NCBI RefSeq assembly: GCF_004769635.1
Contig: NZ_RQGH01000024.1
Location: 62,001-126,000 of the forward strand
Reading direction: 5' to 3'
Length of the DNA: 64,000 bases
From: Leptospira jelokensis
GTDB taxonomy: Bacteria > Spirochaetota > Leptospiria > Leptospirales > Leptospiraceae
Shown: positions 37,852 through 48,236 of the stretch, one piece after another
How the letters are laid out: each line of letters begins with the position of its first letter
Position numbering within the stretch: the stretch's first letter is position 1
Notes under the pieces: generated by a model
Seen by the model: the letters and a program-made list of their open reading frames with translations, nothing else
Told to the model about the DNA's origin: nothing
The model's database searches: none
Made by a program: the position numbers and the translations under genes

Positions 37852-38729
37852 AAACTTTCCTCATTTAAGATGATTGTTTTAATTTCTTTAAACCTAGTCC
37901 AAGGGATAAAATGGCTTCCATCGTTTATGGTATACGTTTTCAATTTTCCCTGGTAGGAAAGATCAGGTAAATAATTTTTATGTTCGATGGGGACAATGCC
38001 ATCAGATTCCCCATGGATGATGATCACAGGGATATTTGCCACCTTTACATCATCCCTTAGAACCTCTAATTCCGATTGTAAAGGAAACATTTCTTCATTA
38101 CTCCGAATCCAAGAATCTGGCAACATCCATTGTACAAAGGAATGATTCGCCAAGTGGTTATAAAATTTGAGTCTTTCCCATTTCGGATCCATGGGCGCAG
38201 AAAGTAAAACCACTTTTAGATTGGCTTTGGATTGCCCTTGCAATATAAGTCCAACTCCAAAAGCGACAGGACCACCATACGAATGTCCAAGGATCGTGAT
38301 CTCTTGGAAATCCAAATCGTTCCTTTTGATAAATGTTTGGATCATTTCAGCCAAACTGGCTGATTGCAATTTTAGGTTCGCTTGGAATGGTTTTTGGAAG
38401 GACTTTCCAAATCCTAATCGGTCTGGTGAAACGATACAATTCCTCTTTTGTAAAGACTCATCTTCGAGATACAATGTAAAGTCCGAACCTTCTCCCGGTG
38501 ATCCATGGATGAATACCAAAAGTTTTGATTTTTTCGTGCATCGATTGCTTAAGCTATACATGTTTCCAAACTTTGTTGGAACGAGATGTGATTGAATGCT
38601 TTCTTTTTTTCCATTGGGAAAACATACTATCGAAAAGAAGGTGGTGGAAAAAAGAAAACAGAAGAGTAAAAAAATCAAATACCAAGTTTTATTTCGATTC
38701 AAACTGAGTTTCCGAAACAAGATCAACAC
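37848..38729 (-). CDS. Alpha/beta hydrolase, membrane-anchored
   Basis: 293 residues with an N-terminal hydrophobic anchor (about 16-36, WYLIFLLFCFLFSTTFFSIVC), so the domain is probably outside the cytoplasm. The fold shows HGSPGEGSDF (oxyanion region), the nucleophile Ser150 in GHSYGG, Asp243 in HGESDGIVP and His273 in GSHFIPW, a complete catalytic triad. The substrate is unknown. It lies 8 bases after the adenylate cyclase and overlaps the DoxX start by 4 bases. Confidence 0.88.
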   Translation of the reverse strand: MLILFRKLSLNRNKTWYLIFLLFCFLFSTTFFSIVCFPNGKKESIQSHLVPTKFGNMYSLSNRCTKKSKLLVFIHGSPGEGSDFTLYLEDESLQKRNCIVSPDRLGFGKSFQKPFQANLKLQSASLAEMIQTFIKRNDLDFQEITILGHSYGGPVAFGVGLILQGQSKANLKVVLLSAPMDPKWERLKFYNHLANHSFVQWMLPDSWIRSNEEMFPLQSELEVLRDDVKVANIPVIIIHGESDGIVPIEHKNYLPDLSYQGKLKTYTINDGSHFIPWTRFKEIKTIILNEESL

Positions 38730-38737
38730 AGGGCATC

Positions 38738-40012
38738 CTAATAAAACAAAGCACCTGTTTTGTACATTCTTTGGAACAATTCATTTGGTTTTTTTGGATC
38801 CACTGCATGCATGTACTCAGGCAAAAATCCTTTTACTAAAAACATTTCAATATCGGCTTTATTTTTGATGGAAACAAATCCTCTTGGCTCACATTCAAAA
38901 ACCTTTTTCACTTCCTCATATACATCCCGAGAAATGTTCACTTCACCAACAACGCCACTACTCTCCAAACGGCTGGCAGTGTTCACCGTATCCCCCCAAA
39001 CGTCATAAGCAAACTTATCTGTTCCAACAACCCCCGCAACAAGTGGTCCGATATGGATACCCAAACGAATTTCCCAAAATTCTCTTCCTTGGATCGAATG
39101 GATTTCTTTTTGTTCTGCCATATAAGCCTGAAAGCCTAGGCCACATAACACAGAATCAATGGCATTTGATTCGTTTTCATTCGGAATGCCACCAACCGCC
39201 ATATAAGCATCCCCTATGGTTTTGATTTTTTCCATTCGGTATTCTTTGCAAATGGAATCAAAAGCACGAAAGATTTGGTCTAACTCGTGCACTAAGTCTT
39301 CCGCATTCATTTTTTCTGCAATTTTGGTGAACCCAACCATATCACAAAACAGAACTGAGGCGGTTTCGTACCGCTTTGGGATCACCCGTGCTTCTTTTTT
39401 TAACTCATCAGCTATGGGTTCTGGTAAAATATTAAGCAGCAATGCTTCCGATTTTTTCCTTTCAATATTTAAATTTCGACTTAAGATAAAAATCAAAATT
39501 CCTGTAAGGATTTGCACAAATAAATAATTTCCACCAGCGTCCAAATAACGATCCATCTCGGTCGCATAACCTGTGACCCATTCCCTGTGGTAGTATTCCA
39601 CAATGTACAACAAAGCCGACACGGTTATGTAAATTGAATAAACCAAAAAAATATTATGATTTCTGATGAGGATGAGTGCGATGACAAGGGAAGGAATCAG
39701 GTAATAATGATTCCCACCAATGGAACCTCCATTAAAAAACCACATAGATGCTAAATAAAACAAAATGGTTAAATTGAAAGGCCAGTACAAAATAAAATAA
39801 ATACTTTTCACACGGCTAAGATAGTACATGGCAAGCATAAGGATTCCAGATCCAACATTCAAACTGACGAGTATGAGATAGTTTTCTAAATAAAATACCC
39901 CAAAAACGCCAAGTAGATTGAGGAGGCCATTGACAAGTGAGACAGTATTGAACAATCGATGTTCAAGAGAATGTTTTTTGGGATCACCTAAAAAGAAATA
40001 AATCCATTTCAT
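38738..40012 (-). CDS. Class III adenylate cyclase, membrane-bound
   Basis: 424 residues. Six or so hydrophobic helices at about 22-180 (a MASE-like sensor region), then the cyclase domain at about 215-395. Metal-binding Asp224 (LFCDMVGF) and Asp268 (IGDAYMAVGG) are intact. Lys264, and Asp in YDVWGD, are the adenine-specifying residues, and NTASRLES the transition-state pair. It should make cAMP from ATP, as leptospires are known to do with many cyclases. Divergent from the TPR-like gene. Confidence 0.92.
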   Translation of the reverse strand: MKWIYFFLGDPKKHSLEHRLFNTVSLVNGLLNLLGVFGVFYLENYLILVSLNVGSGILMLAMYYLSRVKSIYFILYWPFNLTILFYLASMWFFNGGSIGGNHYYLIPSLVIALILIRNHNIFLVYSIYITVSALLYIVEYYHREWVTGYATEMDRYLDAGGNYLFVQILTGILIFILSRNLNIERKKSEALLLNILPEPIADELKKEARVIPKRYETASVLFCDMVGFTKIAEKMNAEDLVHELDQIFRAFDSICKEYRMEKIKTIGDAYMAVGGIPNENESNAIDSVLCGLGFQAYMAEQKEIHSIQGREFWEIRLGIHIGPLVAGVVGTDKFAYDVWGDTVNTASRLESSGVVGEVNISRDVYEEVKKVFECEPRGFVSIKNKADIEMFLVKGFLPEYMHAVDPKKPNELFQRMYKTGALFY

Positions 40013-40040
40013 TATAACCGAAGATTATCCTTCCCAAATC

Positions 40041-40499
40041 ATGGAGGATTCAAGTATTTTTCCAGGTTTTCAAATGCCCTCAGGAATTGACATTTTGGAG
40101 GCATCGATTAGAATGAGGGACATGAAAGTGGATGGAAAAAAAGCCTTAGAGGTATTAGATAAGGCAAACAATGCAAAGGCGAATGGTTTGGATGAAACTG
40201 CCTTATCTTTATACAGCGAATACCTATCAATGGTTGATCCCTCCTTCACCCAGAGGGTTTGGCTATCCATGGCCGAAATATTTTTGAAATCCAACCGATT
40301 GCAGGAAGCATTGGTTCACACAAGCAAAGCACTGGAGGTGATGAAAGACTATCTTCCGGCCTTAGAACTCAAAAAAGAAATCTTAAAATTAATGGGACTT
40401 CAAAACGAAGCAAAAGAAATCGAAACATTGACCAAACGATTGGACCAAGAAGAACAAGCAAAATGGGATGATCCAAACCATTATTATCATTATAAATAA
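40041..40499 (+). CDS. Small TPR-like protein, unknown function
   Basis: 152 residues, soluble, helical. One or two tetratricopeptide-like units (ANGLDETALSLYSEYLSMV, KSNRLQEALVHTSKALEVMKDYLPALELKKEI). No signal peptide. Starts 28 bases after the divergent cyclase start. Function unknown; a protein-binding role is a guess from the repeats. Confidence 0.65.
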   Translation: MEDSSIFPGFQMPSGIDILEASIRMRDMKVDGKKALEVLDKANNAKANGLDETALSLYSEYLSMVDPSFTQRVWLSMAEIFLKSNRLQEALVHTSKALEVMKDYLPALELKKEILKLMGLQNEAKEIETLTKRLDQEEQAKWDDPNHYYHYK

Positions 40500-40616
40500 G
40501 GATAATGAGTGACTAAAAAGAATCGCATTCCCGAAACGTCGTGATCCATGGAGAGATGAGTGGGTGAATTGGGTCAAATCATCGAAAACAAACTGAATCC
40601 ATTCTCCTCAATCGAG

Positions 40617-40637
40617 AGGATACACAAAATGTATCCT
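40617..40637. terminator. Inverted repeat between convergent genes
   Basis: AGGATACA (40617-40624) and TGTATCCT (40630-40637) form an 8-bp stem with a 5-base loop, between the plus-strand TPR gene and the minus-strand lipoprotein gene, overlapping the stop of the latter. There is no strong U-tract on either strand, so termination is possible but weak. The rest of 40500-40636 holds nothing else I can support. Confidence 0.45.
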
Positions 40638-41512
40638 TAAAAACCAACTGCATTCACAGGCTCTAAATCACAGGCATCGGCTTGTAAAGAGGATGTAAGT
40701 GCTGGATTGAAACTCAATCCCTGTAATGCAGAATTGGGTTTGTTGCAATTCCCAACTTCGACCAATTGGCTTGAGAAAAAACTGGCGTATTGGATTTCGA
40801 TTAAGGCAAAATTGGTAATTTCTTTTTTGCATCTGTCAAAAGACTCCATCGTATAATAAGCTCTGTCTCCTATCCGAGTGATGGCTTCAAAAATATAGGG
40901 GCCATTGATCAGTCCGGAAACTGAATCAAGAGTTGCCATACTTGCGGTTTCTGTGCTGTATTGCTTCAAACGAATGTATGCAGTTTCCGTACAACGAATT
41001 GCCAAACATTGACCAGAATCGACTGTCATAAACGATCCAATCGTAGAACTGATCCCCAAACCAGATAAATCAGTGGTTCCACATGCACCTGCACTTGCGG
41101 TATAATAACATATGGCGTTAGAAGAAGTATTCTGTGTTTTTAAGATTTTACCAGTGAACCTAAGGGAAGCACTTGTTTGGTTGGATCGGAAATATTGAGT
41201 CCCACCTGATATAACAGTTAAATCCACATACTCTGTAGCGGAAGGCAAATTGAAATTTGCACCAGTGGTAGGAGTTGAAAAAGCTGTGATGGCTGAAGAT
41301 TCTCTTTGGCATGTGTAATTGGAATTGGAACTGTATGAAGTTGATGAAATCGATCCAGACAATATCCCTAGAAAACTTACAAAACCTAAATTATTACGAT
41401 GTTCTTGGAGTTGTTTTTTTGCTTCTTCCCCTCTAATTCCAAAAGGCGAAAAAAAATTGGTGCAATTGGCAAAAAACAGAAAAACAAAAATAGAAAATAC
41501 AATTTTTAACAT
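40637..41512 (-). CDS. Lipoprotein, unknown function
   Basis: 291 residues. A lipoprotein signal peptide MLKIVFSIFVFLFFANC puts the lipidated cysteine at residue 17. The mature part is Ser/Thr/Asn-rich with many Cys (CQRESS, CYYTASAGACG, CLAIRCTE), consistent with disulfides in the periplasm or surface. I recognise no family; the low-complexity, Ser-rich style is common among Leptospira outer-surface lipoproteins. A TTGACA lies about 30 bases upstream (41542-41547), but I see no convincing -10 box. Confidence 0.7.
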   Translation of the reverse strand: MLKIVFSIFVFLFFANCTNFFSPFGIRGEEAKKQLQEHRNNLGFVSFLGILSGSISSTSYSSNSNYTCQRESSAITAFSTPTTGANFNLPSATEYVDLTVISGGTQYFRSNQTSASLRFTGKILKTQNTSSNAICYYTASAGACGTTDLSGLGISSTIGSFMTVDSGQCLAIRCTETAYIRLKQYSTETASMATLDSVSGLINGPYIFEAITRIGDRAYYTMESFDRCKKEITNFALIEIQYASFFSSQLVEVGNCNKPNSALQGLSFNPALTSSLQADACDLEPVNAVGF

Positions 41513-41641
41513 AGACTATCTTCGTCTTTCGGGCGTTAATCTGTCAAACATTTCTCGTTAGGTGAACCAACCCAATTTCCATATTTATATAAAAATATTC
41601 GATCTATCTAAACTACTGGATTCAAATACTTTGCAATAAAT

Positions 41642-41679
41642 AAAAAAGCCTCTCCCCAAAGTTTCCTTCGAGAAGAGGC
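41642..41679 (-). terminator. Terminator after the second flagellin gene
   Basis: On the minus strand GCCTCT and AGAGGC (41679-41674 and 41653-41648) form a hairpin followed by six T (41647-41642), about 35 bases past the flaB stop. Confidence 0.8.
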
Positions 41680-41712
41680 AACCGTCTTAAGGCAACTCTT
41701 GCCTTTTACGAC

Positions 41713-42561
41713 TTAAGTGTTATTCAAAAGTCGTAATACAGAATTTGGTCTGAGGCTGGCTTGCGCTAGCATTGCCGTACCGCTTTGCACGAGAATTTGT
41801 TTCGTCGTGAGCGCTACCATTTCCTCAGCCATATCTGCGTCCCTAATCCTTGATTCGGATGCTTGCATATTTTCGTATGCACCCATGAGGCCTTTTGCAG
41901 TACTTTCGAGCCTATTTTGATAAGCTCCCATATCTGCTCTCTGCTTCATGATCTTGTTCAAGGCGAAGTCCGCTTTGGCAATCGCTTCGTCTGCTTTTCC
42001 AGGTGTGGAAAGTGCAATTTTAATTGCCCCTTCTGACATCTTCAAAGCTTTCGAAGTCATCGTTCCAATGTAGAAACGCTCTCTTTGCTTTGCGTTTGCT
42101 CCCATGTGAAACCACATCGATGCTTTCGTTGACTTTCGAGCGAAGTCTCCTTCAAACAGTTTCATTTTATTGAACTCTGCTTGTGAAGCAATTCGATCGA
42201 TCTCATCCACCAGCGCAGATACTTCTACCTGCACGAGTTGCCTGTCCTCAGGTGTGTAGATTCCGTTCGATGTCTGGATCGCTAAGGTCCGGATTCGTTG
42301 GATGATTTCAGCCGACTGGTCAAGGTAACCCTCTGCAGTCTGGATGAAACTGAGTCCATCTTCCGTATTCCTTTCCGCCTGACGTAAACCACGAATTTGT
42401 GTTCGTAGTTTTTCCGAAACAGCCAGACCAGAAGCATCATCACCGGCAAGGTTAATCCTTTGCCCAGTGGAGAGATTCCTCATGGTCTTATCTACATCCC
42501 ATTGTGTAAACTTGAGAGCACGATGTGATTGGATCGCACTCATGTTGTGATTGATAATCAT
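41713..42561 (-). CDS. flaB: Periplasmic flagellin FlaB (second of tandem pair)
   Basis: 282 residues, starting [18 protein letters not shown]. The conserved N-terminal D0/D1 helices ([41 protein letters not shown]) and C-terminal helix ([33 protein letters not shown]) flank a short central domain, as in spirochaete flagellins. It polymerises into the core of the periplasmic filament. Leptospires carry several FlaB paralogs, and I do not assign a number. It lies 174 bases after the first flaB, with hairpins between. Confidence 0.95.
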   Translation of the reverse strand: MIINHNMSAIQSHRALKFTQWDVDKTMRNLSTGQRINLAGDDASGLAVSEKLRTQIRGLRQAERNTEDGLSFIQTAEGYLDQSAEIIQRIRTLAIQTSNGIYTPEDRQLVQVEVSALVDEIDRIASQAEFNKMKLFEGDFARKSTKASMWFHMGANAKQRERFYIGTMTSKALKMSEGAIKIALSTPGKADEAIAKADFALNKIMKQRADMGAYQNRLESTAKGLMGAYENMQASESRIRDADMAEEMVALTTKQILVQSGTAMLAQASLRPNSVLRLLNNT

Positions 42562-42587
42562 TGGCCTACACTCCTTTGTGTATTACC

Positions 42588-42611
42588 AAGAACGGTATGT
42601 ATTTCGTTCTT
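42588..42611 (-). promoter_or_regulatory. Inverted repeat upstream of second flaB
   Basis: AAGAACG (42588-42594) and CGTTCTT (42605-42611) form a 7-bp stem with a 10-base loop, 27 bases upstream of the second flaB start, on the leader of its mRNA. Could stabilise the processed transcript, or be an operator. Inference only. Confidence 0.45.
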
Positions 42612-42613
42612 AG

Positions 42614-42632
42614 CCGGACAATCCCTGTCCGG
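42614..42632 (-). promoter_or_regulatory. GC-rich inverted repeat between flagellin genes
   Basis: CCGGACA (42614-42620) and TGTCCGG (42626-42632) form a stable 7-bp stem with a 5-base loop, adjoining the first hairpin at 42588. No U-tract follows, so it is not a normal terminator; it may be a processing or stabilising element that sets the ratio of the two flagellins. Confidence 0.5.
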
Positions 42633-42735
42633 TGTCAAGGATGAGCTTTCATTTTGCCACCTGGCAGGGGAAAGCCGGCTGATTATCTAATTACAACTCT
42701 TCAGTTACACTAACCACTCACCTCATTAACTTTTG

Positions 42736-43722
<987 letters not shown>

Positions 43723-43849
43723 ATTCGAAGAAATTGGGTATTATTTGTAAGAATTTGGTATTTTTTACCAAATTTTAGGGTTTTTTATCGACTTTAGCGT
43801 TTTATTTTTTTTAAAAAAAATTCTATTTTTCCCAATACGAACATCGGTA

Positions 43850-43890
43850 TTTCTCCATTTTCCATAAGCAAAATTTGAAAAATGGAGAAA
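43850..43890 (-). terminator. 12-bp inverted repeat after the GerMN-like gene
   Basis: TTTCTCCATTTT (43850-43861) and AAAATGGAGAAA (43879-43890) are perfect complements over 12 bp with a 17-base loop, 22 bases beyond the stop of the minus-strand gene at 43912. It lacks a U-tract right after the stem on either strand; terminator or mRNA 3'-end stabiliser is the likeliest role. Confidence 0.5.
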
Positions 43891-43911
43891 AATCGCGGGG
43901 AATCCCCTAAA

Positions 43912-44739
43912 TTAGCGGGTAGTGAGTGGGGAGAGGGAATTCCATTGGTACACAGGATTTAGGTTCCCGGAAAATTTATGTTCAATGGTTTTGATGTCTT
44001 TAAAATTTTCAAAAATGCTTGCATTTAACGCCCGTAAGGTTTGATCCATTGCCTGGATGCGACGTTTGTTTAAAACCTCTTCCGATTCCTTAGGGCCCGT
44101 ATCTGTTCCCCCAGTATAGTACGTGATGGTATCCACAGGGGCATTTGGATTCTCTTCTTCCGAATCAAGGGTTTCCCCTTCTTGTTTGGTGCGGGGAAGT
44201 CTGTATTTTTCCATAATGGATTCTAATTTACTTACATTCCAATCAAGCACGAGTTTTTGATTTTTGTCTATGAACCAGGACTGTACCAATGCAAAACGAA
44301 TGTCCAAAAGTTTTTTCGGAGAAAAAAGTTTCCCGTCCTTTCCCAACGCTTCCACTGAATCAAAGTAAGGTGGTGCACCCACTTCACCTACAATTTGGTA
44401 CACAAGGGCACCGTTTTCTTCCCTTTTTAAAACCTTCCGATGGATGGGAATTTGTTCCCCTTCTCCATTTGAAATATAAATCACAATGGGTTCTCTATGA
44501 TCAAGAGAAGGATAGGAATACAACTGAAAGGGAACCAGTAAGCGGAATGGATTTTGTTCTGCTAAAATGAAAAAACTAAAAAAGAGAAGCAAACTAAACC
44601 ATGAACCAAATAAAAAAATAAAATCACGAGTGAGTTTGGTTTCCCCTGTTCCAATTTTATAAAACCGAAGGGATATCGTTTTTAAAAATTGCCAATAGGT
44701 TTTGATTAATTCTTTAATCTTTTGCAGATGCGTATTCAT
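43912..44739 (-). CDS. Membrane-anchored protein, possibly GerMN-like
   Basis: 275 residues. One membrane helix at about 43-62 (LFGSWFSLLLFFSFFILAEQ), the remainder extracytoplasmic. The portion after it (IVIYISNGEGEQIPIHRKVL, ALGKDGKLFSPKKLLDIRF) has a GerMN-like pattern, but I am not confident. The C-terminus is charged and acidic, with EEENPNAPVD and TGGTDTGPKES. The start overlaps the amidase stop by 26 bases, so a cell-wall-related role is plausible. Confidence 0.6.
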   Translation of the reverse strand: MNTHLQKIKELIKTYWQFLKTISLRFYKIGTGETKLTRDFIFLFGSWFSLLLFFSFFILAEQNPFRLLVPFQLYSYPSLDHREPIVIYISNGEGEQIPIHRKVLKREENGALVYQIVGEVGAPPYFDSVEALGKDGKLFSPKKLLDIRFALVQSWFIDKNQKLVLDWNVSKLESIMEKYRLPRTKQEGETLDSEEENPNAPVDTITYYTGGTDTGPKESEEVLNKRRIQAMDQTLRALNASIFENFKDIKTIEHKFSGNLNPVYQWNSLSPLTTR

Positions 44740-45826
44740 GAATTCCTTTGATCACACTCCGAGCGATTTTCTTTTGGAAGGTTTTATCTCGGAGTTTTTT
44801 ACTTTCTTCGGGGTTTGTCAGATACCCCATTTCCACAAGTACAGCAGGCATAAGGCTTCCTCGCAAGACGGAAAAATCTGCCTTTTTCACTCCTCGGGAA
44901 GGAATTTCAGGGCTTAAGGCCTTTTCGTATTGCTCAGCCACTGCATCGGCTAATTTTTTGGACCGCCTTTGGGTCACACTGGATAGCATTTGGGACTGGA
45001 TTTCTGCGACCACTGGGTTTTTGTGTTTTCCAATGGTTCGGTTTTCTAAAAGGGCAGTTTCCCTCGCCGCTTCCGTGCTAGGACTTTGGGAAAGGTAGTA
45101 CACTTCAAAACCAGCTGCTTTGTCAGAAAGCGAAGCATTGCAATGGAAGCTGATAAAAATCACATCCCTTGTATCAGCTAAGACGCGGTTGGCAAACTTA
45201 GAACGGTCTTCTAATTCCACAAACCTGTCATCCTTTCTTACCATCTCCACTCGGATCTCAGGGTAGTACTTTCGGAGGTACAAATAAGTATACCTTGCTA
45301 CCCCAAGGCTTACCTCTTTTTCGTAATAACCTGTATGGTCGGCAGTCCCTGGGTCTTTGCCCCCATGCCCTGCGTCAATGACGATGGCCTTCACTCCCAA
45401 ACTTCGTTTGGGAACGGTTTCTTTTGGAATGAGCACAAGGAGTTCCGATTCTTTGAATTGGTAACGAACATCGTAAGCAATCAAATTGAGTAAAACTGCC
45501 TCAACCATATCCAATGGAAGGTACACTTCGTCCTCTTTTTTTAAAATGGCTTTGGGGAGTTTGTAAATTTTCCCATCCAAGGTGTAAAAACTGCTCCCTA
45601 TCCGAAATTGTAAGTTTCCTTGTGGGGTATAAATCCCACCGACACCTGTGTATTTTTTTAGTTTGGTGGAAAGTTCAGGTAAAATGGATTTGAGATCGGA
45701 AAAGGCAATGTAGTTCCCTTTCCCGTAGATCGGAAGTTTGGCGACTTCTCCTCTAACGAGACTAGGGATACAGAAAAGAAAAAGTAGGATTAATCTTTTT
45801 TGAAAATTGAAAGGATTCGTTTCCAA
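44714..45826 (-). CDS. N-acetylmuramoyl-L-alanine amidase (Amidase_3)
   Basis: 370 residues with a signal peptide (LILLFLFCIPSLVRGEV). Then an AMIN-like or copper-amine-oxidase-like N-terminal domain (about 25-140). The catalytic zinc domain (about 145-365) shows IDAGHGGKDPG, FISFHCNAS, and FSVLRGSLMPAVLVEMGYLTN, with His, Glu and His ligands. It cleaves the amide bond between muramic acid and the peptide stem in the periplasm. Its start overlaps the helicase stop by 37 bases. Confidence 0.93.
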   Translation of the reverse strand: METNPFNFQKRLILLFLFCIPSLVRGEVAKLPIYGKGNYIAFSDLKSILPELSTKLKKYTGVGGIYTPQGNLQFRIGSSFYTLDGKIYKLPKAILKKEDEVYLPLDMVEAVLLNLIAYDVRYQFKESELLVLIPKETVPKRSLGVKAIVIDAGHGGKDPGTADHTGYYEKEVSLGVARYTYLYLRKYYPEIRVEMVRKDDRFVELEDRSKFANRVLADTRDVIFISFHCNASLSDKAAGFEVYYLSQSPSTEAARETALLENRTIGKHKNPVVAEIQSQMLSSVTQRRSKKLADAVAEQYEKALSPEIPSRGVKKADFSVLRGSLMPAVLVEMGYLTNPEESKKLRDKTFQKKIARSVIKGIHEYASAKD

Positions 45827-47394
45827 ATCGATTGTTTCTGTTTTTTAGATTGTTTCACTTCGTTGATGTCGAAGAGATTCCGTCTTGGGTCATTCTTTTG
45901 GTACGACTTCCCTTGTTCTTTCTTTTTGTTTTGGTGTTTGCCTTTCCCATCTTTTGGTGGGTGGCCATGTTTGAATTCATGGTGGGTCATCTTGGCTGGG
46001 TGTTTGTGGCCTTCATTGGCAGGGCCATGGGAATGACCTCCGGGATGGCTCATCTTCGCAGGAGGGTGTCCTCCCGATTTCCCTTTGTGACGGTTCCTGT
46101 CACCTGACCTATGTTCGTTACGGTCACCACTGCGTTCCCCTCGGCCTTGGCGGTCTCCTTGCCTTGGTTTTCCACCCCGACCACCTCGTTCGCGGTCTTG
46201 GTATTTTTTTTCGCCAGGGATCACTTCATCGGCAAATACTGGAGTGAATTCACCGGTTGGGAATTCCAAATACTCTTCTCTGATTTCCCCCACAGGGATT
46301 TTGGAATTGAGGTATTTTTCGATGCGTTCCAGTTCCGTATAATCGGTTTCAGAACAAAGTCCAATCGACTGCCCCTTCCTTCCAGCACGAGCTGTACGAC
46401 CAATGCGGTGTACGTAATTTTCAGCATCTTGCGGAAGGTCGTAGTTATACACCACATCAATGTTTTCTATGTCGATCCCACGAGAAGCAACATCAGTTGC
46501 GATGAGGTATTTGTATTTACCTGCTTTAAAATCACGAAGCAGTCGGATTCGTTTTTTTTGGTCGAGTTCCGAAGAAAGCCCCGTTGCGGTGATTCCGTAT
46601 TTGCGGAGAACTGAAACAATCTTTGGGATGTTCATTTTATAGTTCGTAAAAATGATCCCAAGACCCTCAATTTGATCGTTTAATAACGAATTGACGAGGT
46701 AAGGGAGTTTTTCCTCTCTTCCCAAATGTAAGAGGGTTTGGTCAATCCTTTCCGTAATGACTTTTTCTGGATTGATATGCACCTCAATCGGTTCATTCAA
46801 ATATCGGCTTGCCAGTCGCACCACTTCATAACTGAGAGTGGCACTAAAGAGGAGGGATTGTTTTCTGTTTTTGCATTTGTGGAAGATGTACTTGAGGTCT
46901 TGGACAAAACCCATATCGAACATTCTGTCCGCTTCATCGAGGATCACCACTTTGATATTTTCCAAAGAGAGACCGTGGTTTTTCACAAAGTCAATGAGCC
47001 GACCGGGTGTTGCCACAATGATACAGGCTTTGTTGCCAAGTGCTTGTTCTTGGGACTTGTAATCCGTTCCACCAATGATGGTTGCCACACCAAAGTCTGT
47101 GAACTCGAGGAGTTTTTTTGCTTCTTCTGCAATTTGGATCGTGAGTTCTCTTGTGGGTGCAAGGACAAGTGCATACGGAAGTGCTTCCTCTTCCTCTGCC
47201 GAGAGAAGTCTATGCAAAGTGGGAAGTAAAAATGCCATTGTTTTCCCCGTTCCCGTTTGGGCAAGACCTGTGAGGTCATTGCCTTCCATGGCGAAGGGAA
47301 TGGATTTGGCTTGGATGGGAGTGAGCTCAGTATAACCGATTTTATCGAGGGCTTTTTTTAGAGACTCATGGAAAGGTAATTCGTTAAATTTCAT
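45790..47394 (-). CDS. DEAD-box ATP-dependent RNA helicase with a basic tail
   Basis: 534 residues. Core motifs are all present: Q-motif TPIQAKSIPF, Walker A AQTGTGKTMA, PTRELTIQ, the DEAD box in VVILDEADRMFDMGF, SATL, and HRIGRTARAG. After about 390 comes a low-complexity tail rich in Arg, Gly, His, Lys and Pro (RDRGGRGGKPRQGDRQGRG-like). Such tails bind RNA and drive localisation in DEAD-box helicases (RhlE/CsdA type). It probably assists ribosome assembly or RNA decay, especially in the cold. Confidence 0.92.
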   Translation of the reverse strand: MKFNELPFHESLKKALDKIGYTELTPIQAKSIPFAMEGNDLTGLAQTGTGKTMAFLLPTLHRLLSAEEEEALPYALVLAPTRELTIQIAEEAKKLLEFTDFGVATIIGGTDYKSQEQALGNKACIIVATPGRLIDFVKNHGLSLENIKVVILDEADRMFDMGFVQDLKYIFHKCKNRKQSLLFSATLSYEVVRLASRYLNEPIEVHINPEKVITERIDQTLLHLGREEKLPYLVNSLLNDQIEGLGIIFTNYKMNIPKIVSVLRKYGITATGLSSELDQKKRIRLLRDFKAGKYKYLIATDVASRGIDIENIDVVYNYDLPQDAENYVHRIGRTARAGRKGQSIGLCSETDYTELERIEKYLNSKIPVGEIREEYLEFPTGEFTPVFADEVIPGEKKYQDRERGGRGGKPRQGDRQGRGERSGDRNEHRSGDRNRHKGKSGGHPPAKMSHPGGHSHGPANEGHKHPAKMTHHEFKHGHPPKDGKGKHQNKKKEQGKSYQKNDPRRNLFDINEVKQSKKQKQSIWKRILSIFKKD

Positions 47395-47402
47395 ATTGGA
47401 TT

Positions 47403-48236
47403 TCAGTATTTTCTTTTTCTGGCAATCAGTTCGATGGTATCACCATAAGCAAATTGGTTTGCATACAGTCGATACAGCCATTCGGGGAGTTTGCCTCGTA
47501 GGCCTAAATCCCGGTAGGAGTGATACGACATAGGTCTAACATAGTTCACGTCAAAGCCAAGGATTGACAAGAGTTTTTTCAGAGAGTGGACAGAGTAGTC
47601 AAAAAAGTGGTCGGAGGGGTGGGTGCGAAACCATTCATTTGGATTTGTTTGGAAACTTGGCCCAAAACTAGAAGGAACCGCAAGGTACAAAAACCCACCA
47701 GGCTGTAACCAGTGGTTCAACCGTTTCCAAATACCGTCAATATCGGCAAGGTGTTCGATCACAAAAAAGGCAGCGATCACAGAGAAGGAATCTTTCCAAT
47801 CCCCTTCCCCAAAAGAAAGCACAGAGCGCCTTTCCACATCAAGTCCAAGTTTGGTTTTTGCGTATTCCACTTCTTTTGGTGAGAGTTCGAGTCCCTTGGT
47901 TTTGAATCCGGCAATCCTTGCTTCATCTAAAAAAAAACCAGCAGCCGATCCAATTTCCAAAAGGGAATGGTTTTGAAACGTTTCCTTCATGGTGGGATGA
48001 CCTTCTCTGAATGGAACCAAATTGGTCAAATTAGCGAGGCGACGTTTTGCCATCGCACGAAGGTTTATTTCATCTTCATAATAAGACTTTTTGTATTGGG
48101 ACATGTATTCTTCCATGAAGTAACTGTCCCCATACTCCCTTTGTTTTGCGGGCAAATATCGCAAAACTCCGGTATGACGGCAAATTTCGTAAAATTCTGG
48201 GAATTTAGGATGTGGGATGAATTCAAACAAACTCAA
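47403..48236 (-). CDS. SAM-dependent methyltransferase (type 11/12)
   Basis: 277 residues. Motif I LLEIGSAAGFFLDEA binds S-adenosylmethionine, with GLELSPKEVEYAKTKLGL after it and IAAFFVIEHLADI as the post-motif. The first 100 residues show no clear domain. Substrate unknown; similar enzymes methylate sugars or small molecules of the envelope. The start overlaps the TPR gene stop by 4 bases, suggesting one transcript. Confidence 0.82.
   Translation of the reverse strand: MSLFEFIPHPKFPEFYEICRHTGVLRYLPAKQREYGDSYFMEEYMSQYKKSYYEDEINLRAMAKRRLANLTNLVPFREGHPTMKETFQNHSLLEIGSAAGFFLDEARIAGFKTKGLELSPKEVEYAKTKLGLDVERRSVLSFGEGDWKDSFSVIAAFFVIEHLADIDGIWKRLNHWLQPGGFLYLAVPSSFGPSFQTNPNEWFRTHPSDHFFDYSVHSLKKLLSILGFDVNYVRPMSYHSYRDLGLRGKLPEWLYRLYANQFAYGDTIELIARKRKY

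Noticed and set aside
43805..43820. T8-A8 tract near flaB as a terminator or bend site
   Set aside because: It has no stem and lies over 80 bases from the likely promoter; homopolymer runs are frequent in this genome.
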